A DNA stretch of 64,000 nucleotides, taken from Pogostemon cablin. Taxonomy: Eukaryota; Streptophyta; Magnoliopsida; Lamiales; Lamiaceae. The stretch lies in the NCBI GenBank assembly GCA_023678885.1, contig CM043005.1, positions 6,004,314 through 6,068,313 of the forward strand, in the 5' to 3' direction. The position numbers were made by a program, and so were the translations under genes. The notes below the pieces were generated by a model that worked only from the letters and a program-made list of their open reading frames with translations, did not search any database and was not told the origin of the DNA. Positions 35,544 through 47,198 of the stretch are shown piece by piece; position 1 is the stretch's first letter; each line of letters starts with the position of its first letter.

Positions 35544-36261
35544 ACAGAAAGTGATAACCATTACTATATTGAACAGTGACACTAAATTAATGAAAAGTGA
35601 TAATGTTATTTCATGAACAATTCATAGTATATTTCATAGTACTAGTTTTTAAGACATGCTACGCACATTGCATGCACGTCATACATTATATTATAATTAT
35701 TTTTTTGTCATTTTTTTAATTCATGCAAATCTTGCAAAGGGTAATCATAATGGCATTAAACAATGCCCACTGCCGATGAAATTAGTGTTCAAACATAATG
35801 AAATAATTAATTATGCCAAATGATTTAGAAAAATTAACATAATAGAGTGTATTCACCATACATAGAAATACCAAATAGAAGAAAATATCAACCTATAGAA
35901 AAAGAACGAAGAAAAATCAATTGAAAATCTGAATTGCATGAAAAGCTACATACTCATAGGCTAATCATAAACATGCACATATATGAGGAACCAGGGTTTG
36001 ATGAGTGTAAATGAAATTTTTTGGATGATATTTCATTAACCTAGATAAAATACTAATAATTGCATTATATTACTTATTCAAATTGATATCACTTATTCTT
36101 GGGGTGAAAATTTTAATTGATGTAAGCACTCATACTTCAATTTCAACACCACTTTGCGTGTACTTTCCAAAAGTTCAAATCTGCAATATGTAAAATCAAA
36201 TAATTGTTTGTTAAGATTTAAAGAATTATAGGAAAACATACAAAATACCAGAAAAAATATA

Positions 36262-36582
36262 CTCCCTCCGTCCCCCAAAGTATTTCACACTTTCCTTTTT
36301 CATCAGTCCCTCAAAGTATTTCACACTTTACTTTTACTAAATTTGGTAAAAAATACATTATACTAATACTCACTTTTTACACATATCCCAATATAATACT
36401 TACTTTTTCACATCTCCCAAAAACTTTACACACTTTTTTCACATCTCTCAATAACTTTACACACCTTTTTTATTAAATCAACTAAAATATATATTCTCTT
36501 TCTTACTTTATACATAAAAATACAAAATTTTCTTAAACTCCGCGCACACCAATACGCGAAATACTTCCCGGGACGGAGGGAG
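36262..36582. mobile_element. Stowaway-type MITE
   Basis: TA-flanked; ends CTCCCTCCGTCCCCCAAAG and TTCCCGGGACGGAGGGAG. CAAAGTATTTCACACTTT is repeated at its left end. Confidence 0.85.
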
Positions 36583-37144
36583 TACAAGGAGAAAAATTAA
36601 AAGAATTAAACAACTTAACCCGTGCTTAAAAAAATTCAAAAGAATAATAAGAGAAAAGAAATGGAAAATTATGTAAAATAATCTAAACAAACCGACTAAT
36701 TTGATCGAGAGTATAAAAATGCATAGTTAAAAGAATAATACTAATAACATCTTGTAGTGTAGTCTTATTTTGAGCGTGTCCTAAATAATTTATGTATGGA
36801 TCCATTTTTTTCTTCTCATCCTTTTTTTATTTTTTTAAAAGTGAAATCCATATTTTTTGAACTACTTCATGGGCACAAACCCTCATAACGAATTACTGGG
36901 CGGATTTTGACATCAAATCAGAATGAATACTATAGCAATGATGTTGAAGCTAGTGACTCTATCATATCGCCGGAGCAATCCCGAAAATCTGTCAAAAGTC
37001 TTTTCAATATCTTCCACTCCACTTTGTAAGACCTTCGTTGAGAGAATAACACTTACTATCAACCGATGAATCCCCAAGAAAAGAGAATAAGTAATCATCG
37101 TGTTGAAGCTCTCATTTCAGAAGTAAGTTTGTTTGTTTTTTTAA

Positions 37145-37274
37145 AAACAACCAAATGGAAAGTTGAAGAGCTATGTTAATCGTTCTTCCACTTTCAAATT
37201 ATTATTATTTTAAAAAAAAAACAATCAAAGGGAAAGCTGAAGAGCTATGTTAATCGTTCTTCCACTTTCAAATT
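37145..37274 (+). repeat. Direct duplication, 56-bp unit, 74-bp offset
   Basis: 37145-37200 and 37219-37274 share GAGCTATGTTAATCGTTCTT exactly and differ at a few sites. Confidence 0.8.
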
Positions 37275-37689
37275 GTTTTGTCATCACATTAGTTAATATA
37301 GTATTGTAACATGCATGAAGTTAAAGAGTTGTATGAACATGAAAAGTTTGTGAGTTAAATAAGCATATAATGAGTAATTATGAATTTGCATTTAATGAAT
37401 CTTACAAAGTACGTAAAAAAAAGAATTTAATTGCATTATTTTTAATAATAATTAATAATAAAATTAATATAAAAAATAAAAAGTCGTCACATGCATATTT
37501 TATATTAATAATAAATTAGGTTAATGAATTGTAATGATAATGGTAACTCAAGTGTCATCCTAACAATTAATAAGATAGAAATTGTTTTTAAGAAAAACAT
37601 AAATAAAGGGAAAAAATGTAGTAAGTGAAAATAGGTTATGACAAAATTGGAAAAAAAATGTTAACCAAGGCTAAGATACTTTTAATATA

Positions 37690-39428
37690 CTAGTTTTTAT
37701 AGACGTACGTTGCACGTCGCAGGCACGTCGTAATTTATTTTACGATTATTCTTTTGTTATATTTTATTTAAGTAAATAATCTATTTATTAATTAAATAAA
37801 ACTTCTTTCATACCATGTGTTTTGTCTGACAATATTCATCGCGCAAGTCTTGCGTGAGACCGTCTCACGTAAGATTATTTTATACCTTTTAAATTAGTTA
37901 TTACTTTCGTTGTAAAATATTATCATTTTTTATTTATACTATAAATTGTTTATAAAATATTATTATCACTTTTTATTAATTGATCAGAATATCACCTTTT
38001 TATTATAAAATTAAAACTTTTTATTATATAAACTACTTTTTATTCATCTCATATAAGTACTTACATTAAATGTGTTTGCCATGTTCATATGATATATTAT
38101 TATTAATTGATTAATTATTAAATAAGCAAATTATTGTATGCATTTTTTTTATTAATTTCTTAATTATATACTATAGTGAATTTTTGGCCTTTGCACTTCT
38201 AGTGGTCTCTTTTCTTTTTTTAGGCAATTTATAGTGTGCATTCGGGTGCACTTAAAGATAGGGTGTACCCACATACAAATATAGACAAAAACATATACAA
38301 TTAAGAGTAATAGTGTATACAATGTACTATACTAATTATACAACTCTCATCATGTCATACTTTATTATTAAAAAGTTTCATAAACGCGAATTGTCTAATT
38401 CGTTTGTCAAAATAGAATATAATTTTTTTTAAAAAAAAATTCTAATTTTAAAATATATTATTTTGGGAGATAATTTTATGTTAATAATTATGAAATTTTA
38501 AAATGAAAATTTAGAGTAGTTTTTAATTTTATTTGACTGAATATCATGTGAAGTGTTTTATTTTTAATATGCAGTATTCAGGTTAAAATAAAATATATTC
38601 AAGTGTCTTAAGTTAAGGTTTCTCTTTTATTCCTTTTTAATACATAAATGATTAAATTTGCATTAATAGTGGAAATTAGTTTATATTTTTGGAATGCTAT
38701 TAATTATGAAAATTACCTCACACTTTATACACCTACAAGGAATTAAAAGATTTTTATAGAATTTTCAAGATGTTTAAAAAATATATAATTCTTTATTTAA
38801 TATTTTATAAATATAAAGATTCAAATTATTTATAATATTAAAGAATAATATGATTAATTAATATTTTTTAATCTTAATTATTTAATTTTAAGTTATTTAA
38901 TTAAGTTCATAGAATTATATTAAATAAATAAATTTTGAAAAGATTAAAAGGTACATTAAAATTAATTTAATGAATTTTAATGAAGACATGATCAATACAA
39001 AATTAGTTAGATAGAATAAGAATATACAAACGTTATATATTAAAGTAGTTATTAAGAATATGAAGAGTCATTGTTAATATAAATAAATTTATTATTAATA
39101 ATGTTGGATGTCTATTTATTAATATAATGTAAATATTAAATAATTCCTATGTCATTAATTGGGGAATGTTAAAGATGTTATAAAAAGTGGAGATAAAGAG
39201 TTAGAAAAAAAGTTTTTCAGTGATATTAATTTTTAATATATTATTATGATTGCAATTATAATATGATATGTATATAATAAGTAATGCTCACATATATTTA
39301 TATATTAATAATTTATTATTAAAAAAACTTACAAGTTTACATTGTGACCACAAAAAAGAAAAATCAATGTGTAAGTTATATTTTATTATTTTTACTAAAT
39401 CCATTTTTTTAGCCCATAGAATTCTTAC

Positions 39429-39480
<52 letters not shown>

Positions 39481-40290
39481 TAATAATAATAATAATATTT
39501 ATTAAAATAAATACTGTAGTTACGTAATAATACAGAAAATTGCTAGATTACTATTGAAGTGAAGAACTTCAAGTTAATTCCCCCATAATGATTAATCATA
39601 CATAAATGGTCGATCAAATAGTATAGAATTTGATATAAATAATCATTTTTTATAAGGTGGATCATACTTAGTAGTTAATTACACTACTTTTACTTGAATA
39701 GTATTCAATTAGGAAATTATTAGACAATGCAAAATCAGAAGCCGCATACAACTTTATCCATTCTTTTAATATATAAAATATATAAAAAATAATAATAAGT
39801 TGATACTTACACAAGTCTTACACAAAATTAAATTTCTCTTCAAGCTCTTTTAGAAAATCAAGCAGACCTAAAAAAACTAACCACAAATTATATATCATCT
39901 TATAACCATCCCTACTCTTAGAACGATGGCGCATTCGTCTCTGCATCTTTGTCCTCTCGTCTAACCAAGCATTCGAGAAGATTTCATTGTTGTCATGGAT
40001 TTGTTCATGGAGTCCGCCTCAAACTATTACATTGCCACTACAAGTTACTCTACATTTTATAGTGTTTGATTTTCTCATCATATTAATTATTCATTAAATG
40101 GCTTTGTGAATTCATGATATATATTTATATTAATAATTAATTTAAGAGACTCCAAGAGCCTAAATGAATACAAAGAGTCTTACATGCATAAAAAAATATT
40201 TTAAATAATATAAAGTTAAAGATGTAATTAAGAAAATTTGGTGGGGATAAAATGGGAAAAAATGTTAACCATGAGACTAGCCACTTTTAA
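37690..40290 (+). mobile_element. Unclassified AT-rich element, copy 2
   Basis: Starts ACTAGTTTTTATAGACGTAC with GTTGCACGTCGCAGGCACGT, and ends GTTAACCATGAGACTAGCCA...CTTTTAATATA near 40290. It is directly adjacent to copy 1. No gene is found in 2.6 kb; a TAA microsatellite is at 39429-39498. Confidence 0.4.
39429..39498 (+). repeat. (TAA)n microsatellite
   Basis: About 23 trinucleotide units with one phase slip at 39480. Confidence 0.95.
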
Positions 40291-41121
40291 TATATTATGA
40301 TTATGATATGATGATAAATGAAAAGTGATAACATAATATAGTGAAAGTAATAATGTTTTATACCGAAAGTGATAACTATTTTAAAAAGTATAAAATGATC
40401 TCACGTGAGATGGTCTCACACAAGACCTACCCATAGTAAAATATGGATTTTTGAGGTGGAAGGAGGGAGTATACTGATTAACAATTAATCAAAGTTAATT
40501 ATTTGGTGCACCTACTTTCAATAACATATACACTTATGAATAAAACAAATACACTAATAAATAAAAATGTATACAATTTGTTAGCGAATTTTCTGTTAAA
40601 AGAAACATATATACATTATTGAATAAAAATTTATATACATAAGGGTCTACGTATACAACCAAGTGCACATGATATCAACTCATCAAATATATAGGCCAAA
40701 TATATAGTTCCATAATTATCAAATTTATGTTTTCAATTAAAAATAAATAAAAATAATTCAGTGAGTTTTGCAATAATTTCTAAAAAAGAACCACAACTTT
40801 AATTCCCAAATTTAAAAAAAATATATCATATATTGAGTGCGTTTTGTAACAATGATTAAATGTATGATTTTTTTATTATTATTTTTTACTTCTCAAAAGT
40901 GAAGATTAATTTGCAACCGGAGTAAAATTCATAATTTTTCTTTTGCTATTTAACTCGTTAAAGTAAAACCGTTGAACATCTTATGAATTCGAATACATGA
41001 GAGAACAACTCTTAAAATTAAAATTTTATTTTGTGATTTAAATTTTCTCCTCCGCCTCACCGTCGCTCATAATACGTTTAATTATGTGTTAAAAAATATC
41101 TAAAGAATGCAAAAAGCCATA
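40291..41121. other. AT-rich stretch with repeat debris
   Basis: Contains an AAAGTGATAAC-rich segment and hairpin at 40310-40430, and an apparent Stowaway right end GGAAGGAGGGAGTA at 40459-40472. No gene. Confidence 0.4.
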
Positions 41122-41331
41122 TTCCTGCCGTCCCATTTAATATTTTTTTTGTCACATTCAAATAGTCTTTTTTTTACACATATAGGATCCACACACACAG
41201 TGGTATTCAATTAAAATATGGGGCGCACACTCTCACTAATACAACTATCTACTACACATTAAATAATAATATTCTTTAATTCACGTGCAAAAAGTAAAAT
41301 ATATACATTCGATTGGGTGTGACGAAGAAAG
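41122..41331. mobile_element. Degenerate Stowaway-type MITE
   Basis: TTCCTGCCGTCCCATTTAAT at the left, GGGTGTGACGAAGAAAG at the right; the internal ATTCACGTGCAAAAAGTAAA is shared with the copy at 19980. Confidence 0.65.
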
Positions 41332-42144
41332 TATACTCTAGTGCTAAGGAAATTTGAACCGTAATACATTTCAATATGTAGTATTAGCATTAGCAGTAGA
41401 ATAAAAATTTGTGTGACACTAGCTATTTCACAAAGTGAAACTCATACCATGGATAAAATGTGTTCTTAATTAATTATAATAATATTCTAATAGAACAATA
41501 TATTACATGAATGTTAGAAGTTAATAGTCAATTTAATTATATTATGAAACATTAGTAAAATAAATAAAAAGTGATTATATTTTTAATGAAAAATTATGAT
41601 ATTTGATAAAAAAAAAAAAAAAAAAAAAAACGCATAACCTACACAAAGATTTGCTGCTCTGTTACTCGAAGTTAAGGTGATCGATCAACAAACATAGCAA
41701 ATGGCTAGGTATTATAGACACATCATCAATTAATAATGAACAGCGAAACAACAATGGTTGACCAGCTATTGAAGAAAATGTCATCTACTACCATACAGTA
41801 CACTATTACTACGCCAAAATTTTTGAGAGAGTTAATTTACAAGATTTTTAACAAAAAGCCTAATTCTTGGAGGCCCACTAAGCTAATTTATGATTTCATA
41901 AAATGGAGTGACAGATATATATAAGCATCCACTCTTCTTCTTTAAATTCATAAAAACGTCAAATACATATATCTGCATATGTAGTAGCAGTGGACCCCAT
42001 CTACAGAAAATTTTCTCCCATACAACTCTATTGTCTCTCTATCATAGGTATTTCAAATCAGTGGGGGTTTAGGCATTAACATTAGGTGCTGAATTATGAA
42101 TATATATCCACACTTGGTTCCACGTTAATATTTATATTTGTTTT
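41332..42144. other. Stretch without supported gene
   Basis: Holds an A23 run (41608-41630) and a 62-codon plus frame (41736-41924) that matches nothing I know. Confidence 0.4.
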
Positions 42145-42426
42145 AGGATTTATTATAAATAAAGTCCAAATATTTATTTTAATTGCGAATAAGTCTAAAC
42201 TTTTGAAAATTTACAAATAAGTACTTCATTTTAAAATATTTTTGCAAAAAGAACACCGGGCAGCGGGAGTCCTACCCCAATATCGCTGACTTGTCCGTAA
42301 TATTCCCGCTGCCCTGTGGTTCTTGTTGCAAAAATACTTTAAAGTGAGGTACTTATTTGTAAATTTTCAAAGGTTAAGACTTATTTGCAATCAAAGTAAA
42401 TGTTAAGACTTTATTTGCAATTAACC
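42145..42426. mobile_element. MULE-type fold-back MITE with GC core
   Basis: Long inverted arms (~115 bp): AAATTTACAAATAAGTACTT, TTTGCAAAAAGAACACCGGG and their complements, meeting at CGGGCAGCGGGA/TCCCGCTGCCC. Imperfect 9-bp duplication ATTTGTTTT/ATTGTTTTT. Confidence 0.7.
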
Positions 42427-42435
42427 ATTGTTTTT

Positions 42436-43129
42436 ATTATGTAAATTAATAGATATAATAATTTAATAGATAATAGATTGAGAAATATAATATTTAATGT
42501 ATAGTGGGTAGTTGTATTAGTGTTGTGTGATTCTATATGAGATAATTAATTGTTTTATGTAATTCTATTTAACAGGAAGGGAAATGTAAATTTTAATTTA
42601 GTACAAACTAAAATGGAAAATATAAACTTTAACGCGAGACGGATAGAGCATTACATATATGTATGTATGGTGGAGATTATTTTATTAAAAATAAAATATA
42701 TATTATTCTAAATGAAGTTGTTAACTAATTATTCTTGATACGTGAATTAGTATTTGTGGATAAGGTGCAATTAATTACACAATTACTCGGTTTAATTAAG
42801 TATTAATCCGAAAATACGATGCAGCTTGAACTAGCTTAAGTAATTCAAAAAAATATTCTCAAAGCACTTCATCAAACTCGGTCCTAGGCTCAAAAGGAAA
42901 AAGAGGCAAGAGTGAACAGTTAGAGAAAATGAGCAATTTGTGCAAAAATGCTAAAAAACGCACGCTCATCTTTCTTAAATTTATGTATTCATATGGAAGT
43001 TCAAATTGGTTATATCATATACGGTTAGAAAGCCATGAAAAAAATAATCATTTTGGCGCAAGAATCGCTCAAATCGGAGTTCGAATGTGAAAGTTATGCT
43101 CAAAACGGTGAGACTGCGTAGAGCTATTC
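42436..43129. other. AT-rich stretch
   Basis: Contains Stowaway-like debris (42440-42650, ending AACGCGAGACGGATAGAG). No gene. Confidence 0.4.
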
Positions 43130-43450
43130 GACTAAGAGACCTCCAGTTCAACGTATGCTCCAACTCAGGTAGCCAACTCAACTAGTTCAGCTCCACCAGT
43201 TCAACCCAATCAACCTCAGCTCAAGCGGTCCAGCCCGGCTGGTTCAGCCTAGCTGACCCAGTTCGGCTAGTTCAGCTCCACTTGATCAACTCAATCGACC
43301 TCAACTCAAGTAGCCCAGCCCGGCTGATTCAGTCTAGCTTGCCTAGCTCAACTAGTTTAGCTCTGCTAGCTCAACTCAATCAACCTCAACTCAGGTGGTT
43401 CAGCTCGGCTTGATCAGCTAAGGTGGTTTACCTCAACTAAATCATGCAAA
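43130..43450 (+). repeat. Minisatellite of ~85-bp units
   Basis: About three to four units rich in AGCTCAACTAGTTCAGCTC and CAATCAACCTCAACTCA. More GC-rich than its surroundings. Confidence 0.7.
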
Positions 43451-45055
43451 ATATACTGAATGCCATCGAGCTACATGTCAAGGCTTAGGTGGCAGCTGGC
43501 TGGTTTGACAACATATGAAAGTGCTGACTCATAGAGGCTAGGGGTCTATGACTGTAGACCTAGTGATTAAACCCCCTAGGCTTTTTTGCCTATAAATGGC
43601 CCCCACATTGTGTACATAAAATTCAATTGGAAAATTTGACAAGTAGTGGACACCATGCCAATTCTTTGATTTAATTTACGTGCAACTAGCTAGTTACGCT
43701 ACTCATCATCCTATCTAATTAACAGTTCTACTGATCATTCCGAATATTCTTTGTGTTTAATCAGTCTCGATTATCACCTAAGCTAAGGTTAAGAACTGAT
43801 TATCAAAGTAGAGGTGTTTAAGTAGAGCAATTGTAAAAAAATTTATACATGATTCTTACTTAAAATTTGAGCCCTAATTTTGGTACATACTTTATAACTA
43901 ATATTACTCCATTTTCTTGGACCACTAGAGCATGTTTCTTGTTTCAAATCCATATTTTTAACAAAGTCATTCTCCTTTTCATTATTGCTCAATTTATTGA
44001 TATTGATTGATTCAAGCCCTTCATCATTATATGTTGATGGATGTTCAATCTCTTCTTCAAGTTCAAGATTATTCTTTTTTTTTCTCATTCTTCCAACAAA
44101 TTATCAGCTTCATTTTTATTCTTAGTTACTACAAAATAATTATTGGTCCTCATGACAAAATAATATTGATGAAGCATGGATTTTGAAGGGTTGTTTGAAG
44201 AATTTATTAGTAGGTGAAATTAATGAAGAGAAATTTACATAAAGCGTGGTAATTTTATGTGTGCAGATTTAGTTAGAATTTAGGTGGAAAGAAAAAGGAA
44301 AGGAGTGGAATGGGCAATGCATGATAGTAACTAGACCCCTTGGGTATTCCCTCTGAAATTAAATGAAGGGTGTAAATGGATGGGGCCCATCTCAGGAGGA
44401 AAGAAAGAAACCCACACATGCGCCAATACAGACCAGAAATATTCTTACATACTACAATACAAAATGGAGAGAGAGAGATTGAATAGTAAGTTTGATGTAC
44501 GCGTTAGCCGGCCATGAATGTGATGCAATGTGAACAGTGATGGAGGGACAGTGAGCTTCGTACTGTAGTAACCCGACCACTGCTCTTTTATCCATGCATT
44601 TGCCGCCATACCCATTCTTACAACACTGTTTGTTTCCCGAGATTATTATAATTATATATAACTCTCTCTCTCTTGTATATATATATGTACTTTCTCTCTC
44701 CCTGTTACTTGAAGTGGTTGACTGGATGAGAGACAACATTCAACCCTAGTTTCCTGCCTGCCCTTGTCTTGCCCCTCTTACTTGTACTTTTTTCAAGATT
44801 TTTTTTAAAATAATTTTATTTTTTTTATTTTTTATTTTAAACAAGCTTCTTGCGGGAGTTAGAGGTACTCTTTTTAATAAATTATATTCTCATCCCATAA
44901 ACAAATTCACAATTAGTATTTTTGTTTATATCATAAACAAGTTCACACCTCTAAATAAAAAATAGGCATAAACAACAATCCCACAACTATTTTAATTAAA
45001 CAAGATTCCAGCAGTAGTTAGAAGTATTTTTTTAATAAATAAATGATAAAATATA
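43451..45055. other. Intergenic; possible LTR-like promoter and unassigned frames
   Basis: A TATA box TATAAATG at 43591-43598 follows the minisatellite and could belong to an old LTR. Minus-strand frames at 43843-44088 (Lys/Glu/Asn-rich) and 44452-44739 have no recognisable domain. GA/CT microsatellites lie at 44466-44480 and 44660-44702. Confidence 0.35.
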
Positions 45056-45232
45056 CTCCCTTCGTCCCTTGTTAAGAGGGTCTTTTGCTTTTATGGCACG
45101 TAGATTAAGGAGTATTATTATTTAATGTACAGTAGGTGGTTGTATTAGTGAGAGTTTGTGTCTCATATTTTAATTAATTGTATTAGTGAGTGGTGTGGGT
45201 CCCATGTGAAATTGAAGTTAGGACGGTAAGAG
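45056..45232. mobile_element. Stowaway-type MITE
   Basis: TA-flanked; CTCCCTTCGTCCCTTG at the left, GTTAGGACGGTAAGAG at the right. Confidence 0.75.
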
Positions 45233-45271
45233 TATTAAACTACTCTTAAAAGTTGATAATAAAAAAATATA

Positions 45272-46577
45272 GGGTTAATTATATAAAAATCACAATATTT
45301 TTGTCAATTTCAAATTAATCCAAACATTTCAATATTTATAAATAAATACTCGACTTTGAACCCGTATTGCAATTTGAACAATCGGGCAGCAATCCAGCTG
45401 CCCGGTTGCTGGCGTGGCATTTTCTTTGCAAATAGTATCCACATGTAAGTGACCCACCCTCACCTCCAAGTCTAAGCATGTCAGTCTCCACCTGTCACAC
45501 CATCACCCAACCTCAAATGAGATCACCTGTTTTATAATGGTGTTTCATCTGCCGGCTGAGGAACTCGCTGGACGAACAGTCTCCACCGCAAACTGTCTCC
45601 ACTCGCTGACTGTCTAAACCTCAATGAAGGCACCGGCAATATCTTGTACGACAGAAGAAGCTTAGACGAGCCGCCGACGCCGAGAGTGGACGCCGACGAT
45701 ACCGTCCAGAAACTGAAGAAGAAATTCTATCAGATTGAACGCGTGCCTCCGAACCGGCTTATCTTCCACGCGAATGGAATTGAACCGGCAGATCAGAAAT
45801 CAATCGGTGACTGCGGTTTGGTTGAGAATAAAGCAGAGGTGGTGGTGACTGTTCACGCGCCTCCGCCGAATTCGCCGGCGATGCTGAGAATCGTGCGCGG
45901 AGAAGATTACGGTGGAGATGAATGCGTTGGATAATGTTAGGGAGCTGAGGAAGAATCTGCAGAAGATGAACGTGAATCTCCTGCGCGATGGTTATTTCTT
46001 CAACTTTTCCGTTTCCACGTCGAGACGGAAGTCAGCACGGCGGCGTTCCTGCGGCAGCAGGAGGAGTTGATGGGAGGGGAGAGCGGGATGAGGAAGGGGA
46101 ACGACGGGGGAGGGTTGCTGCTGATGAGCTGCCGGCAGGAGAAGGCGGTGGGGCAGCGAGCAGAATAGCTTCTATCCAAACCCTTTTTTTAAAAAAATTA
46201 AATTCTGGTCTACAGAAGCTGCAGACTTTGTCCAACATGAGCACATCGGAACTCCGATGAGAATTTGTCCAACATGTGCTGGTCCTCGACAACTCCGACC
46301 AAACTCTAATGGGTGGGTAGAAGAAAGGATAAAGTAAGGTTGGGTGAGGGTGTGTGACACGTGGAGACTGATGCTTGGAGGTCATGAGGATGAGTCACTT
46401 ACATGTGGAGACTGATTTGCAAAGAAAATGCCACGTCAACAACCGGGCAGCTGGATTGCTGCCTGATGGTTCAAATTGCAATAAGGATTTAAAATCAAGT
46501 ACTTATTTGTAATTATTTAAAAGTTTGGACTAATTTAAAATTGGCGAAAAGATTGAAACTTTTCTTGTAATTAACCC
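45272..46577. mobile_element. Pack-MULE carrying a ubiquitin-like gene fragment
   Basis: 1306 bp with perfect 9-bp duplication AAAAATATA (45263-45271, 46578-46586). The ends are GGGTTAATTATATAAAAATC and its counterpart, with inverted arms of about 155 bp that share CCGGGCAGC blocks and AATGCCACG near their inner limits. The interior is GC-rich and coding-like, unlike the AT-rich arms, and there is no transposase: the definition of a Pack-MULE. Confidence 0.9.
45644..46170 (+). pseudogene. Captured tandem ubiquitin-like-domain gene fragment
   Basis: First segment (45644-45890): DRRSLDEPPTPRVDADDTVQ, KLKKKFYQIERVPPNRLIF, then ADQKSIGDCGLVENKAEVVV. This is a ubiquitin-like fold in which DTV-KLK--F---E-VPP-RLIF corresponds to ubiquitin's central helix and following strand. 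Second segment (about 45912-46010, shifted by one base): VEMNALDNVRELRKNLQKMN then LLRDGYFFNF, which I recall as the start of a second ubiquitin-like domain in a plant protein family. The C-terminal half of that domain is replaced by GC-rich sequence reading as a Glu/Gly-rich tail to 46170. Neither domain ends in Gly-Gly. No intron is visible, and the frame break means no intact product. The parental gene is not in this window. Confidence 0.65.
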
Positions 46578-46588
46578 AAAAATATATA

Positions 46589-46955
46589 CTCCATCTCACA
46601 TTCTAATGATTACATATTTCCATTTTGGGTGTCACATTCTAATGATTACATTTCCCTTTTAAGCATATGAGATCCATACAAATTAATTATTTCTCTCTCC
46701 ACGGGCCTATACATCCCACTAATACACCTACTCACTTTACATTAAATTATTATTTCTCTTACCTCAATACACATTAAAATATTATATTCATTAATCCTAG
46801 TGCAAAAAGCAAACGTAACCATAAGGACGGGACGGAGGGACCTACCCACTTTACATTAAATTATTATTTCTCTTACCTCAATATATATTAAAATATTATA
46901 TTCATCAATCCTCGTACAAAAACCAAACGTAACCATAAGGACGGGACGGAGGAAA
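46589..46955. mobile_element. Stowaway-type MITE with duplicated right end
   Basis: Left end CTCCATCTCACATTC. Two right ends, each ATAAGGACGGGACGGAGG, close tandem units at 46727-46840 and 46841-46953 (about 114 bp). Confidence 0.8.
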
Positions 46956-47146
46956 TACTTACTTCATCCCGGTTCACATTTATTATTACTTTTGTCCATT
47001 TACTATACAAGTTCACAAGAAAATAACACACAATCGGCTAACCACACAATATACTTTATCTTCAAAATTATCATTATTTCTCAACTCACATAACATATTT
47101 TATAATTTATTTATTATTTAAAAATATAAAAAAAAAGTTTTTGCAG

Positions 47147-47198
<52 letters not shown>

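Larger units (their letters stand above)
35640..37690 (+). mobile_element. Unclassified element, copy 1
   Basis: Starts ACTAGTTTTTAAGACATGCT then CGCACATTGCATGCACGTC, and appears to end AAAATGTTAACCAAGGCTAA...ACTTTTAATATA at 37660-37687. The same start and end pattern recurs at 37690-40290. It contains a Stowaway (36262-36582) and a 56-bp duplication. The class is unknown; no terminal inverted repeat is seen. Confidence 0.4.

Noticed and set aside
36913..37098. Minus frame with faint likeness to plant U-type cyclins (IHRLIVSVILSTK)
   Set aside because: The motif order does not match the cyclin domain and the similarity is short; treated as chance.
41736..41924. 62-codon plus frame with a basic C-terminal half
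   Set aside because: No family recognised, no splice or promoter support; could be chance in AT-rich DNA.
44452..44740. Transcribed-looking CT-rich region checked for a microRNA precursor
   Set aside because: No match to the mature plant microRNAs I can recall and no convincing long hairpin.
46032..46385. 117-codon minus frame in the Pack-MULE
   Set aside because: Shadow of GC-rich captured sequence running into the element arm; no recognisable domain.
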